DNA of 64,000 nucleotides from Streptococcus ictaluri 707-05 (GTDB lineage Bacteria; Bacillota; Bacilli; Lactobacillales; Streptococcaceae): NCBI RefSeq assembly GCF_000188015.2, contig NZ_AEUX02000006.1, positions 434,001 to 498,000 of the forward strand, read 5' to 3'. Shown piece by piece: positions 38,541 to 49,252 of this stretch (position 1 is its first letter; each line of letters starts with the position of its first letter). The notes under the pieces were generated by a model. It saw only the letters and a program-made list of their open reading frames with translations, ran no database searches and was not told where the DNA came from. The position numbers and the translations under genes were made by a program.

Positions 38541-39501
38541 GCCCGTGGTGCTAGTTAATCTCAAAATACAATAAAAAGCCCAAAAGGACTATACTGTAAG
38601 TGCCTACACAAACAGGAGGTTAGTCCAAATGAGCCACTTACAGTATACAGCTAAATCCCATCACTTACAATGGAATATGCGTCAATTATCAAAAATTTGT
38701 TCTCAGTTTTATCAAGATTATTGTCCGGAAGACTTCAAACACCGTCGTAACGTCTGTCTGTCCAAAGTTTCAGACCAATCTCTTCTAGTTTTACTGCTAT
38801 TACAAGCTGAACTAGGTATTAAATCACAACGTCACTTTTATAGGATTTGTCAGCTATTTCCCTGCGGTACATTACTAGAAAGAAGTCGCTTTAATAGGCG
38901 TGCAAGACAGTTGATTTGGCTGGTTCAAGTGATTCGTCAGGCAATGAACACTCAAATTTCTCCCAATACCATTGTTATTATAGACAGCTTCCTTGCCTAC
39001 TTTGTCAATCTATTCGTAACCACAGGGTCAGACTTTTCAATGGGATAGCTAATATTGGTTACACCGCCTCTAAACATATGTGGTTTTACGGTTTTAAGGT
39101 TCACATGCTAGTGACCTTATCAGGCTACATTCTGAATTATGTTGTCAGCCCAGCCTCTGTTCATGATATTAAGGCAGTTTACGAGTTGCTAGAAAGGTGT
39201 GAACAATCCGTCATTTTAGCAGACTTAGGTTACCTTAACCGTGAGCTGAAAGATGAGTTGAAGCAAAATGGCTATCACCTCTGAACTCCCTTGCGTCAAA
39301 ATATGGAAGGGGCTAAACAGCATAATCATTGGAAACTAATGGCTATGAGACGAACCATTGAGACTAGATTTTCAGAACTTTGTTCCCTTTTTGATATGGA
39401 ACGAACACTGGATAGGGGCATGACAGGGCTGCAATTGAGGATTGAACAAATCATACTAGCTTACAATTTGAGATATTTTGAAATTAACTAGCACCATGGG
39501 T
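38541..39501 (+). mobile_element. IS982-family insertion sequence, defective
   Basis: A 961-base element. The left end CCCGTGGTGCTAGTTAATCT and the inverted right end CCCATGGTGCTAGTTAATTT are near-identical terminal repeats. The 7-base direct repeat AGAATAA flanks it (38534-38540 and 39502-39508), a normal duplication size for IS982. Its transposase gene is broken twice. It is inserted between the -35 and -10 of the aminotransferase promoter. Confidence 0.88.
38629..39491 (+). pseudogene. IS982-family transposase, frameshift plus nonsense codon
   Basis: The frame starting at ATG 38629 (GGAGG upstream) codes MSHLQYTAKSHHLQW to about IVIIDSF, near 38990, where the sequence moves to another frame (PCLLCQSIRNHRV). 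That frame holds the DDE core (HMWFYGFKVHML, ILADLGYLN) up to TGA at 39282-39284; TPLRQNMEGAKQH follows in frame to the natural end YFEIN. A lost or gained base and a TGG to TGA change explain both breaks. Confidence 0.87.
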
Positions 39502-39704
39502 AGAATAATTATTCAAATGTCAAGTCTTTATCAAAAATAGAAGAAAAAAACTAGACAAAAAATCAACTTCATCCTGATTTTATCAATTGTCAAAAATAAA
39601 AAATTGCATGATATCAATGATTTTAAAGCAAAGATATCATACAATATTATTCATTTTGTTTTTTACTCAGTTCCTTTTCATCAGTCTTTAAAAGTCTTCT
39701 GTCA
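39492..39704. other. Intergenic region between the IS982 element and addA
   Basis: 213 AT-rich bases without a coding frame. It carries the orphaned TTGACA -35 (39523-39518, minus strand) of the aminotransferase gene. I see no clear terminator for addA in it. Confidence 0.5.
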
Positions 39705-42700
39705 TTAATCAAGTTTTAAAACTTCTAACTGATGCGATCCCATTAAAATAAGGTATTTATCAACCTGATTGATGCCGTAAGCTTGCGTTAACGCTTTGGC
39801 ATACAAGTTGAGTTGCTCTTGGTAACGATCTTTTAAGTCTAATGGATTGTTAAACTTATCTGTTTTGTAGTCAAAGAGAACAATATGATCATCAAACAAG
39901 AGATAACCATCAATAATCCCACGAACAACGTATTTTTCTTGACTTGCAAAATCTTTTCGTAAGATAGCAAAAGGAGCTTCACGGTGAAGTTTATCATGAT
40001 GCTTTTGCAAGAGCTGGCCAAGTTCAGTCTCATGAAAGAATTGATAAACTTTTTGAAGATCTAGTTTTTCTTTCACTTCTTGGTCTTCTCCTACCAAGCT
40101 TAAAGCCTCTTGTATCGCTTCTTCAGTCACCGCTTCTGTCACAGAAATACGCTGCATGAGTTCATGCAAGCTCGACCCAATTTGGCTAGCACTTATCTTA
40201 TTTTGTTTCGCAAAATCAGGTAATTCAAAATCATCATGAGCTTGATAAGCTTTATCAATAAGAGCGACACCTTCATTATCCATTATCGGCTCATAATATT
40301 TTTTAATCTGACTAGGCGTTCGAACAGTTGGTAAATGGATAGCCGCCTGGTAACTTTGATTTAACTCAGACACTTTTTCTAACATGTCAATAGCACGCGC
40401 TAAATCATCTGTTTGACGGTTATGAGCTAAATCATCTGAATCAAGTTTCTGAGAAGATTCCAAACGCCCAATAGCTTCTGCTTGTAAGTCCTTTTCTTGC
40501 AAAAAAATAAGATCGTAATGAAGCTCTTCTTTTGAAAATACCGTGGCAATAGCCATTAGCCATTCTTGAAAACTCATCATGCCTTCTCTAAGAGAGAAGG
40601 GGAGTCGGCCTTTTTCCTGGTGGTCAAACGCTAATTCTTCATAGCGTTTTTGACTAGCTTTTCCAATCAAATAAAGCCTTTTTTCAGCCCTTGTCATGGC
40701 AACGTAAAGTAATCGCATTTGCTCTGATAAGGTAGCAAGACGCAGTGCCTCTTTATTTAAGTGATAGGGTAATGTGGCCATTATAACTTTAACAGCGGGT
40801 AAAACCTCTTCTCCTAATAGGTCTTTGACGTCAGCTAAGTACTTTATGCCTGCTCCTTCTTGACGATTAAGGATAATAGTGGAATGCAAATCATTCATAG
40901 CAAAACGCTTATCACAGTTTAAAATAAAGACGTATTTAAATTCAAGCCCTTTAGACTTATGAATGGTCATCAGATTAACAGCTTCTTTAGGTGGGGAAAC
41001 TTCCACATCTGCCAAATCATTTTGCGTTTCTAAAATACGATCAATCATTCTAATAAATCGCGATAAGCCCTTATAGCCAGAGGCTTCAAACTGATTGGCT
41101 CTAAGCGCTAGTGCGTACAAGTTAGCCTGTGCTTGATCAGCTTTTGCTTGTGTTGCCACAAAATCAAAGTAAAAGCGGTCATTATAAATCTTCCAAATCA
41201 AGTCGTATAAGGAACGCTTCTTGGCAAAACGTCGCCAAGAACTTAAAGTCTCAACAAAAGCATTCAGTTGAGCAGTCATTTCAGAACCAATTAACTCAGG
41301 ATGAGCTCCTTTTTGCTCAAGGGCATTGACTAATTTCTCATAGAAAGCTTCCTGGTGCTGACTAGGTGACTCTTGCAGGGCAATTCTTGCTAACTGGTCT
41401 TCATCAAACGAAAACATGGGAGAGCGCATTAAGGCCACCAAAGCATAATCATTCAAAGGATTATTAATGCTACGAAGCGTTTCTAGCATCACCATGACTT
41501 CAACTGATTTGAGGTAATTTTCCTGTCCACCGTCAGCCACTAATGGAATCCCGTAATCATTAAACGCTTGAAATATGGCATCATTTCGAGTTCTAGAAGA
41601 AACTAATAAGGTGATATCACTAAAAGGAACATTCTCTTTTTGATGAAGCCTTATGATTTCTTTAAGGACAATTTTCACTTCATTAGCTGAAATCCCGTCT
41701 GTTTCAAGTGTCTCCGCTAAGTCTTCTTCTTGATCTGTATTATAAAGTAAAACTTGTGTTCGATTTTGAGGGTAGGTTTCTTGTTGAGAAGGACTACCCG
41801 CTTTTAACAATTGATCCTTATCATAATTGATTTCTCCCAATGATTCATCCATTAGATGACTAAAGACGCTATTTGTGGCATCAATGACTTGAGAATGGCT
41901 TCGGAAATTCTCTGTTAACAAAATCAACTTGCCTTGGCTGGGATCGTCTTGATAAGTCTTAAATTTTTGTCCAAAGATAGTTGGGTCTGCCTGTCTGAAA
42001 CGGTAGATGGATTGTTTCATATCCCCAACCATAAATCGGTTGTGTCCATTTGATAAGAGTTCTAAAAGGCGCTCTTGCATGTGATTATTGTCTTGATATT
42101 CATCCACCATAACTTCATGATAGCGCTCTTGATAGGTCTTTCGGATAGTCTCATTTTCTTCTAAAATGGCAATAGCAAAATGGGCAATGTCAGAGAATTC
42201 ATATGCATTCTCTTGTTTTTTAGCTTCTAAATACTGTTGTGAAAAATCAATGACAAAGGCTTGAAGCAACTCCAGAAGTTGACTAATATCATCTTGAAAA
42301 TGAAAGACTGTCTCAAGATGTCTAAAAGCCAGCAACTGCCTTTGTAAGTCTTTAAAAATCGGATATTTATGCCCAGCAACAGTTACCTCACTTCCTGAAG
42401 GAATAAGGGCTGTTATATCTTTGGCTAGTTGACTTAATTGGGCTTTGCCATATAAGCTCTCAAAGTGTGTGACCCATTCATTGAGTTTGTCAATCATCTC
42501 TAAATGCTTAAGGTACTTGGCCGACTTTTTACCAGCTTTGGTATATTGTGGATAACCTTCTAAATCTGTTAAATCACGTAGGCTATCTGCCGTTTGACCA
42601 ATAACAGACAAAAAGAGATTTACTTCCTGATCAGGAATATCAGCAAAATCTTGATATAAGTTATTGGCAACTAAGAAATGCTCTTTTAACCATTTATAGG

Positions 42701-43340
42701 GATTATCTGTAGACTGACTAAAGTGAAAGCAGAGATATACCACACTTCTAAACGCAGAGCTATCTTTGCGATTACCCGAAAAGTTTTTGACCAAGGCTTT
42801 AAAAAGCTGTCGCTTGTCTTGAGACAGGTATTGCTCAAATAAGTGACTAAAGATCTCATTTTTTAAGATATCTTGTTCGGATTTATCCTGTAAAATGCGA
42901 AAATTAGGGGCTATTCCTAAGGTATAGCCATATTGGCTAACCAACTTTTGAGTAAAGGCATCCATGGTACCAATGTCTGCCTGATTTAGGGCTTGTAATT
43001 GGTCATTCAGGTATGATTTTTCGATGTCTTCTCTACTATTAGCTATGGTCTCTTGTAAGCGTTTTTGCAGACGTTCTTTTAATTCTGTTGCCGTTTTGAC
43101 CGTAAAGGTAGAGATAAAAAGTTGGTCAATGCCAATGCCACGTTGGATTTTATCCAAGATACGTTCTACCATGACGAAGGTCTTTCCCGAACCGGCAGAG
43201 GCGGAGACTAAAATATTTTGTCCATGGCTATAAATGGCTTCAATTTGTGGTCCTGTTCGTTTTTGAGGCTTGCTCGATCTAGCCTCTTCTTTTTGAAGAC
43301 TGGCGATTTCGTCAGGCGTTAAAAAAGCTTTAGTCATCAT
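39705..43340 (-). CDS. addA: ATP-dependent helicase/nuclease subunit A (AddA/RexA)
   Basis: 1211 residues. An UvrD-like helicase: ILVSASAGSGKT (Walker A, about 43-54), HEVMVDEYQDNNH, MVGDMKQSIYRFR, LMTIHKSKGLEF and LYVAMTRAEKRLYL; the C-terminal RecB-like nuclease has VRGIIDGYL and FDYKTDK. With AddB it resects double-strand breaks for RecA repair and recognises a Chi-like site. Its ATG is 2 bases from the addB stop. Full length. Confidence 0.95.
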   Translation of the reverse strand: MMTKAFLTPDEIASLQKEEARSSKPQKRTGPQIEAIYSHGQNILVSASAGSGKTFVMVERILDKIQRGIGIDQLFISTFTVKTATELKERLQKRLQETIANSREDIEKSYLNDQLQALNQADIGTMDAFTQKLVSQYGYTLGIAPNFRILQDKSEQDILKNEIFSHLFEQYLSQDKRQLFKALVKNFSGNRKDSSAFRSVVYLCFHFSQSTDNPYKWLKEHFLVANNLYQDFADIPDQEVNLFLSVIGQTADSLRDLTDLEGYPQYTKAGKKSAKYLKHLEMIDKLNEWVTHFESLYGKAQLSQLAKDITALIPSGSEVTVAGHKYPIFKDLQRQLLAFRHLETVFHFQDDISQLLELLQAFVIDFSQQYLEAKKQENAYEFSDIAHFAIAILEENETIRKTYQERYHEVMVDEYQDNNHMQERLLELLSNGHNRFMVGDMKQSIYRFRQADPTIFGQKFKTYQDDPSQGKLILLTENFRSHSQVIDATNSVFSHLMDESLGEINYDKDQLLKAGSPSQQETYPQNRTQVLLYNTDQEEDLAETLETDGISANEVKIVLKEIIRLHQKENVPFSDITLLVSSRTRNDAIFQAFNDYGIPLVADGGQENYLKSVEVMVMLETLRSINNPLNDYALVALMRSPMFSFDEDQLARIALQESPSQHQEAFYEKLVNALEQKGAHPELIGSEMTAQLNAFVETLSSWRRFAKKRSLYDLIWKIYNDRFYFDFVATQAKADQAQANLYALALRANQFEASGYKGLSRFIRMIDRILETQNDLADVEVSPPKEAVNLMTIHKSKGLEFKYVFILNCDKRFAMNDLHSTIILNRQEGAGIKYLADVKDLLGEEVLPAVKVIMATLPYHLNKEALRLATLSEQMRLLYVAMTRAEKRLYLIGKASQKRYEELAFDHQEKGRLPFSLREGMMSFQEWLMAIATVFSKEELHYDLIFLQEKDLQAEAIGRLESSQKLDSDDLAHNRQTDDLARAIDMLEKVSELNQSYQAAIHLPTVRTPSQIKKYYEPIMDNEGVALIDKAYQAHDDFELPDFAKQNKISASQIGSSLHELMQRISVTEAVTEEAIQEALSLVGEDQEVKEKLDLQKVYQFFHETELGQLLQKHHDKLHREAPFAILRKDFASQEKYVVRGIIDGYLLFDDHIVLFDYKTDKFNNPLDLKDRYQEQLNLYAKALTQAYGINQVDKYLILMGSHQLEVLKLD

Positions 43341-43341
43341 G

Positions 43342-46300
43342 TCATCTAATCTCCTCGTTCATTAAGGTCAAGAAGGCTTGCCTTTTTTCTTTAGCAGGTA
43401 ATCTTAATAGGGGTCTCGCCTGACCCAGGTCTAAATCTGCTTCAAAGCGTGTAATGGCTTTTAGTTGTTCCCCTTGGACTGACTTTCCATCTTCCGTATA
43501 GGGATTGATGAGGAAGTGGCCCTTTCTGATTTGGTCGGCAGCATCAAGATAGAGTTTTTTATTATAAGCTAGTAAGGTTTCGAGTTCTTCTTTTTGATAG
43601 ATGGCATTTGCCGTTTGATAGCTACCGTTTGATAAGTGCTCTTTTTCTTCCTCTAGGAAAATCCCCTTATAAGTGAGTTCCTTATAGACACTTTCTACCA
43701 ACTTTTGATCTAGTGCTTTAAACTGTGACAAGTCTAGCTTTGGATCTTGTAGATGTAGGTACATAGCCCCAAAAATTGGCAATAAGTGATTGGGATCACT
43801 CGACTCTTTTAGTGTTGCTAAATAGGTAACCAACTGCGGACTCAACCCATTGTAAAAATGGCCAATATCAAATTTATTAGCACTCGATTTGTAATCAACA
43901 ATTCCTAAACTACCATCATGTAATTGGTCTATGCGATCTATTACCCCTCTTACCAAGACTTTTTGATCCCAATCTAATTGAAATACCTTTTCCTGAGCAA
44001 TCACCTTCAAGTTTTGGTTTCTTTCTAACACACTTGCTGTTACCTGAACAATATCTTGTAAGACGCCAAGGCTATAGCCTGCCTCAAGGTTATCTGAGTA
44101 GACGGCTTGAAAGGTTTTTTCTTGATTGGTTTCTCCAATAGCTTCTCTTAATTTAGCATCAAAAGAAAGGTCTCTATGGTCTTTCATAAGTCGTTCAAAA
44201 ACGCGATGCAAGTATTGGCCATGAATACGCGCATCCGGATGAATAGACTCTAGCTCCTGCAAACCAAGCACATACTTCAAAAAATAGTGATATTGGTTAT
44301 TATAGAAAATTCGTAAGGCAGATGCCGACAAGGATAGGGGTTGATCACTTGGAAACCTAGCTTCTATGACTTGTGATGCCACTTTCTTTGTGATCAAATG
44401 ATTTTTAGGACTAGTCAAGACAATATGGTCTTCTTTTAAGCGCTTCTTGACATAGCGTAAAGCAACTGTCCAAAAGTTCTTATCTTCTTCGGTCATAAGA
44501 GCTAGCATGTCATCTCGATTGAGGTTAATAAGACGTGATAAAAGGGCCTTGTAGTTACCAATGTCTTCAGGCTCTCGTGACAAGTGATGACGTCCCTTCT
44601 CAATAAGCGGCAAGCCAAAGCTAAGCCATTCTTTGAGATAAGGAGAAAGCTCTTCTGGAACATCATTTAAAAAATGAGGCACACTTAAAACCAAGTGGTT
44701 AGTCGCCGCATTTAAGAGGGACAGGGCCGTTTGATGACTTTTCTTAACCTGGTCACTCGTTGGAATATCAAATTGTTGATAGATTTCAGTTAAGTCATTA
44801 ATGGCTTGGCGTTCTTGGTCTGAAATCAAACTGTTATTTTTAACCTGTTTTGGAAAGTGAGATTGTGTTAAACCAATGGCAAAGACAAAGGGCTTGGCAT
44901 GTGGTTCTATCAAATCATAAGACTTAACAGCTACCACATCTACAGTAGCAGGAACCGTGCGATAGTGAGCCGTCTGCATACCAATTTTCAAAAGTGACAA
45001 GGAATCATCCAATGACATCTTCTGCTGACCAAAAATCAGTTGAAAGTCTTCTAATATGTCTGTAAAAGTCTTCCAGACTTCTTTATCTTTTTCATATTCA
45101 GCTTCAGATTGGCCTTGGCTTAGGACTTTAAAATTATCCAAAAATTGGATAGCTTTAAAAAAGTTCATCAATTTCGCTAGTAAAGAGCTTCCCAATTGTT
45201 TTTGACTTTTAAATAAGTCCTTAAGAGGATTAAAGATAGCTTCACGTAGCTCATTTAGCTCTTCTAAAGGGTATTGACGGGATGAATTGATGGTAAAATC
45301 TCTAGAAAACTTAGTGTAACCATTGATATCAGCAAAATCAAGGTATTGCTCAAAGCGGTCCATCGCTTCTTCTGTAAAATTGGCAAAAAGTCCTGATTTA
45401 ACAAGATTAAGGATATCTTCACGACGCCAATTATAGCGACGACTTCTTTCAAGCGAATCAATAAACTGAACTAAAGGATGATCAGACATGGATTCCGCCT
45501 TACCAAAGTAATAAGGAATTTCGAATTTATCAAAAATATGCCCCACCTGTAAATGATAAGCGTCGACATCTCCCAAAAGTACTAAGATATCTTTGTAGCG
45601 ATAGCCTTGATACAATTTTTGTCTAATGGCCTTGGCAACATGTTCAATTTCTTCTTTTTGATTATTTGACTGCCAAATGTCAATATATTGCTTATCAGTC
45701 TCTGGCAGTTGCCAATCACTTTGACTATAATCATGATTAGCTTCAAAGAGTTGTGTCACTCTTGAAAAAGCATCTGGATATGTGGTATCTGAGGTGATAT
45801 ACTGGGCTTTGGTTTGGAAAAGCGAGGAAAGTTCTCTCAAAAAATCAATGGCTGCTTGATAGATATTTCCTTTAACAAAGGTTTTCCCATAAGCTTTTTG
45901 ACTAATATAAGTTCCAATGACAATTTCCTGGCACTTATCATTTAACAAACTTAGGAGTTCTTTTTCTTCAGCTGAAAATCGTGAAAAGCCATCAATAACA
46001 AGTACTGTTTTTTTCAGTTGTTCATCAAGATCTCCCGACTTCACAGCTCTCAGCAATGTCGCTAAAGGGCTAGCAGTCTCAAAGGATTGTTCAGCCATAA
46101 TGGCATCGACTACTTCAAAAATAGTAATGAAATCAGCTTGTTTTTCAGAGCTTTCTAGAGCACTTAATTCATAAACACTTAAATTAGCCGTCTGTAATTC
46201 TTTATACAAATCAACCAATTGTTGAATGAAGGCTGGGTCTGTTTGTAAGCGATCAAAAACCTTTAATTGTCCTGGTTCAAGAGTCTTCATTGCTCTGTAA

Positions 46301-46569
46301 AAGACCAGAGCCAGAGCCGTTTCGCTCAGATTTTCTTTTTGTTTCTCCTGTTTAAGAGTCAAGTAACGCGCCATTTGAGCAAAGCGAGTGACTGTTATGG
46401 CAAAAGATGCCTCTTGTGGGAGATACTCCAAAACAGCCCTTTCTTTTTCAAAGGAAAGGGAATTGGGAGCGATGTAAAAGACACGAAATCCCTTATTTGC
46501 ATAAGAACTTGCTTCTTTTACTAATAGTTCTGTCATGTCATGACTGACATCTGTATATCGTAACTTCAT
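43342..46569 (-). CDS. addB: ATP-dependent nuclease subunit B (AddB/RexB)
   Basis: 1075 residues of the streptococcal RexB type: a helicase-like scaffold without a complete ATPase set and a C-terminal nuclease ([20 protein letters not shown]). Partner of AddA for repair of double-strand breaks. AAGGAGACTT precedes the ATG. First gene of the addB-addA operon. Intact. Confidence 0.94.
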   Translation of the reverse strand: MKLRYTDVSHDMTELLVKEASSYANKGFRVFYIAPNSLSFEKERAVLEYLPQEASFAITVTRFAQMARYLTLKQEKQKENLSETALALVFYRAMKTLEPGQLKVFDRLQTDPAFIQQLVDLYKELQTANLSVYELSALESSEKQADFITIFEVVDAIMAEQSFETASPLATLLRAVKSGDLDEQLKKTVLVIDGFSRFSAEEKELLSLLNDKCQEIVIGTYISQKAYGKTFVKGNIYQAAIDFLRELSSLFQTKAQYITSDTTYPDAFSRVTQLFEANHDYSQSDWQLPETDKQYIDIWQSNNQKEEIEHVAKAIRQKLYQGYRYKDILVLLGDVDAYHLQVGHIFDKFEIPYYFGKAESMSDHPLVQFIDSLERSRRYNWRREDILNLVKSGLFANFTEEAMDRFEQYLDFADINGYTKFSRDFTINSSRQYPLEELNELREAIFNPLKDLFKSQKQLGSSLLAKLMNFFKAIQFLDNFKVLSQGQSEAEYEKDKEVWKTFTDILEDFQLIFGQQKMSLDDSLSLLKIGMQTAHYRTVPATVDVVAVKSYDLIEPHAKPFVFAIGLTQSHFPKQVKNNSLISDQERQAINDLTEIYQQFDIPTSDQVKKSHQTALSLLNAATNHLVLSVPHFLNDVPEELSPYLKEWLSFGLPLIEKGRHHLSREPEDIGNYKALLSRLINLNRDDMLALMTEEDKNFWTVALRYVKKRLKEDHIVLTSPKNHLITKKVASQVIEARFPSDQPLSLSASALRIFYNNQYHYFLKYVLGLQELESIHPDARIHGQYLHRVFERLMKDHRDLSFDAKLREAIGETNQEKTFQAVYSDNLEAGYSLGVLQDIVQVTASVLERNQNLKVIAQEKVFQLDWDQKVLVRGVIDRIDQLHDGSLGIVDYKSSANKFDIGHFYNGLSPQLVTYLATLKESSDPNHLLPIFGAMYLHLQDPKLDLSQFKALDQKLVESVYKELTYKGIFLEEEKEHLSNGSYQTANAIYQKEELETLLAYNKKLYLDAADQIRKGHFLINPYTEDGKSVQGEQLKAITRFEADLDLGQARPLLRLPAKEKRQAFLTLMNEEIR

Positions 46570-46733
46570 AAGTCTCCTTCATTTAGACCGCTTACTTATT
46601 CTTATATTATAGCAAATGCAGCTTTCTTTTCCCATTTGAAATCCTCTTAAATAAGCTGAATTTAAGAAGTCAAACAAGCAATTATTAAAAATTTGTTCTA
46701 TAATAGAATCAAATAAAAAACGAGGGTAGATTT

Positions 46734-47657
46734 ATGAAAACAGATGATTTAAGAAAAAGTCAACAGGTTGAAGATCGACGTGGGCAATCCTCTGGTTCTT
46801 TTGGAGGAGGAGGCTTTGGTGGTGGCGGAGGAGGGGGACTCCTACTGCAACTTCTCTTTTCAAGAGGAGGATGGAAAACCAAACTGGTCATCCTTCTTCT
46901 ATTATTAGTAATGGGGGGTGGCGGTTTATCTGGTATCTTCACCGGTGATCAACCTAATAGTAGTTCCTACCAATCACGACAAATTACAAGAACAAGTGGT
47001 GACAAAGCTAGCGAGGAACAAGTTGATTTTGTCAGCAAAGTTTTTGCCTCAACAGAAGATTACTGGACCACTAAATTCAAAGAAAAAGGGTTGACCTATC
47101 AAAAACCTACCTTGGTATTATACACAGGTGCAACCGCAACAGCCTGCGGAACAGGTCAAGCAGCTTCTGGACCTTTCTACTGTCCTGGAGATAAGAAAGT
47201 CTATCTCGATATTTCCTTTTATGATGAGCTATCTCAAAAATATGGTGCTAAAGGAGATTTTGCTATGGCCTACGTTATTGCTCATGAGGTTGGGCACCAT
47301 GTTCAAAATGAAGTGGGACTTATGGATAAATACGCTCAAGCAAGACTAGGCAAATCAAAGGCGCAAGCAAATCAACTAAATGTCCAATTAGAACTTCAAG
47401 CAGACTACTATGCAGGTGCTTGGGCCAAGTATGTTCAAGGGGAAGGACTTCTTGAAAAAGGGGATATCGAAGAAGCTATGGCTGCTGCTCATGCCGTTGG
47501 AGATGACACCCTTCAAGAAGAGGCTTATGGTCGAGCTGTTCCAGATAGTTTTACCCACGGGACATCTGAACAGAGACAACGCTGGTTCAACATAGGTTTC
47601 CAATATGGTGACTTTGAGCACGGTGATACATTCAGTGTAGCGTATAATAATTTATAA
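46734..47657 (+). CDS. Neutral zinc metallopeptidase (YpfJ/KPN_02809 family), membrane bound
   Basis: 307 residues. A short cytoplasmic N-terminus with a glycine-rich run (SFGGGGFGGGGGGG), one membrane helix (about 50-65), then an extracellular peptidase with zinc motif HEVGHH (His184, Glu185, His188) and the conserved TACGTGQAASGPFYCPGD cysteine pair. The substrate is unknown. A TATAAT at 46699-46704 lies about 30 bases upstream. The stop is just before a palindromic terminator that received an IS. Confidence 0.85.
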   Translation: MKTDDLRKSQQVEDRRGQSSGSFGGGGFGGGGGGGLLLQLLFSRGGWKTKLVILLLLLVMGGGGLSGIFTGDQPNSSSYQSRQITRTSGDKASEEQVDFVSKVFASTEDYWTTKFKEKGLTYQKPTLVLYTGATATACGTGQAASGPFYCPGDKKVYLDISFYDELSQKYGAKGDFAMAYVIAHEVGHHVQNEVGLMDKYAQARLGKSKAQANQLNVQLELQADYYAGAWAKYVQGEGLLEKGDIEEAMAAAHAVGDDTLQEEAYGRAVPDSFTHGTSEQRQRWFNIGFQYGDFEHGDTFSVAYNNL

Positions 47658-47658
47658 T

Positions 47659-47687
47659 AAAAAAGGTTGAGACATATGTCTCAACCT
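47659..47687 (+). terminator. Terminator palindrome, left copy (after the peptidase gene)
   Basis: The 12-base arm AGGTTGAGACAT is followed at once by its exact reverse complement (47664-47687), preceded by a run of A. The natural T tail is now on the far side of the IS; in this copy the IS begins instead, so termination may be weakened. Confidence 0.75.
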
Positions 47688-49223
47688 CAGATTGAAGACA
47701 AAGCCCTAGAAAAATGAATTTCTAGAGCTTTTTTGTTCGCTAAGAGTTATAATAAAGACAAGAATCTCTAGGAGGTCTCTCTATGTTCCACAAAGAAAAT
47801 CCGAACTAAAATCGTAATCAAGTTGGCTTTTATAGCTTAGATGAGTTGGTCCCTAAAGACCATCTCTTACGTCAAATTGACCAAGCCATTGATTTCTCAT
47901 TTATTTATGACTTAGTTGAAGATAGTTATTGTGCTGATAATGGTCGTCCTAGTTTGGATCCCGTTATGTTGATTAAGATTCCTATGATTCAATGTCTGTT
48001 TGGCATTCGTTCTATGCGTCAAACTATCAAAGAAATTGAAGTCAATTTAGCTTACCGCTGGTTTCTTGGCTTGACTCTAGAAGATAAGGCGCCTCATTTC
48101 ACAACATACGGCAAGAACTACAGCCGTCGTTTCCAAGATAAACAAGTCATTGAAGCCATCTTTTCTCATATTCTAGGTCTCTGCCTCAATGCTGGTTTGA
48201 TTGATCCTACCGAAATCTTTGTGGATGGGACTCATATCAAGGCAGCTGCTAATCATCACAAATACATCAACCAGGAAGTTGAGGCACAAGCTAAATTTAT
48301 GAGTGACCAATTGGAGAAGGAAATTGCCAAAGATAGGGAGAAACACGGAAAAAAGTCCTTAAGGCTCGCCAAAGAAAAAGAGCCCGCAAGTAAGAAAATG
48401 TCTACAACAGACCCTGATAGTGGTTGGTTTCATAAAGGAGAGCATAAACAAGTCTTCGCTTATAACGCTCAAGTTGCTTGTGATAAACATGGTTGGGCAT
48501 TGGGGTATAGTATTCACGCTGGAGATGTCCATGATAGTCAGGCATTTCCTGAACTCTTTGACAAGATTAAAGCATTGAACTCTCACTATCTCATTGCTGA
48601 TTCTGGTTATAAAACCCCAAGCATCGCTCATTACTTATTAACTCTAGGTGTCATACCAGTTTTTCCCTATACAAGACCTCATAGTAAAAAGGACCTGCTT
48701 CGGCCAAAAGAATTTATCTATGATGAGTATTATGATGTCTATCTTTGTCCAGAAAACCAACCTTTGCACTATTCAACGACTAATCGAGACGGTTACCGTG
48801 AGTATAAAAGCGATCCAGCTATTTGTCAGACTTGTGCTCTTTTATCAGTTTGTACCCAGTCGAAGAACCACCAAAAAGTCATCACACGTCATTTATGGAA
48901 AGATGACTTAGAAGTCTGCGAAGACATCCGACACCAACTAGGGATGAAAGAGCGTTATCAACAGCGTAAAGAGACTATTGAACGCTTGTTTGGGACAGCT
49001 AAAGAATACCATAACTTACGCTATACGAGATTAAAAGGAAAGTCCAAAATGGGGGCAACCCTTGGGCTTACTTTAGCGTGTTTAAATCTGAAAAAATACA
49101 GCAAATGGATGGCTGGAATAGCCTTATTTCTTTGCCTGAAAGTTGCCAAAATGAGGCAAATCATCATAATGATAGTAAAAGAAAAGACAAACTGGAGGTT
49201 TAGACCAGTTTGTCTTCAATCTG
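47688..49223 (+). mobile_element. IS1182-family insertion sequence at a terminator
   Basis: 1536 bases. Terminal inverted repeats are CAGATTGAAGACAAA (left) and TTTGTCTTCAATCTG (right). Exact 24-base copies of the terminator palindrome flank it (47664-47687, 49224-49247). IS1182 relatives are known to favour such stem-loops and to give duplications of variable size; that is recall. The transposase gene is damaged at its start. Confidence 0.85.
47783..49222 (+). pseudogene. IS1182-family transposase, stop at codon 9 and altered C-terminus
   Basis: AGGAGG precedes ATG 47783, which opens MFHKENPN and meets TAA at codon 9; the frame then continues NRNQVGFYSLDELVPKDHLLRQID with the family's core (IFVDGTHIKAAAN, SGWFHKGEHK, IADSGYKTPS, KETIERLFGTAKEYHNLRYT). 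Without the first codons only a TTG (47846) remains as a start. At the far end the frame shows no stop before the right repeat and runs on into the next gene's antisense to 49336, which suggests that the true stop was lost by a frameshift near 49100. Confidence 0.8.
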
Positions 49224-49252
49224 AGGTTGAGACATATGTCTCAACCTTTTTT
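49224..49252 (-). terminator. Terminator palindrome, right copy (after the ABC ATPase gene)
   Basis: The same 24-base palindrome as at 47664-47687, followed by T on the plus strand. It was originally a shared bidirectional terminator of the two convergent genes. On the minus strand it overlaps the end of the ATPase gene. Confidence 0.75.

Noticed and set aside
38916-39491. Two separate small genes inside the IS982 element
   Set aside because: They are the shifted and post-stop parts of one transposase.
46760-46942. Proline-rich minus-strand frame opposite the metallopeptidase
   Set aside because: Its Pro runs are the antisense of the glycine-rich codons of the real gene.
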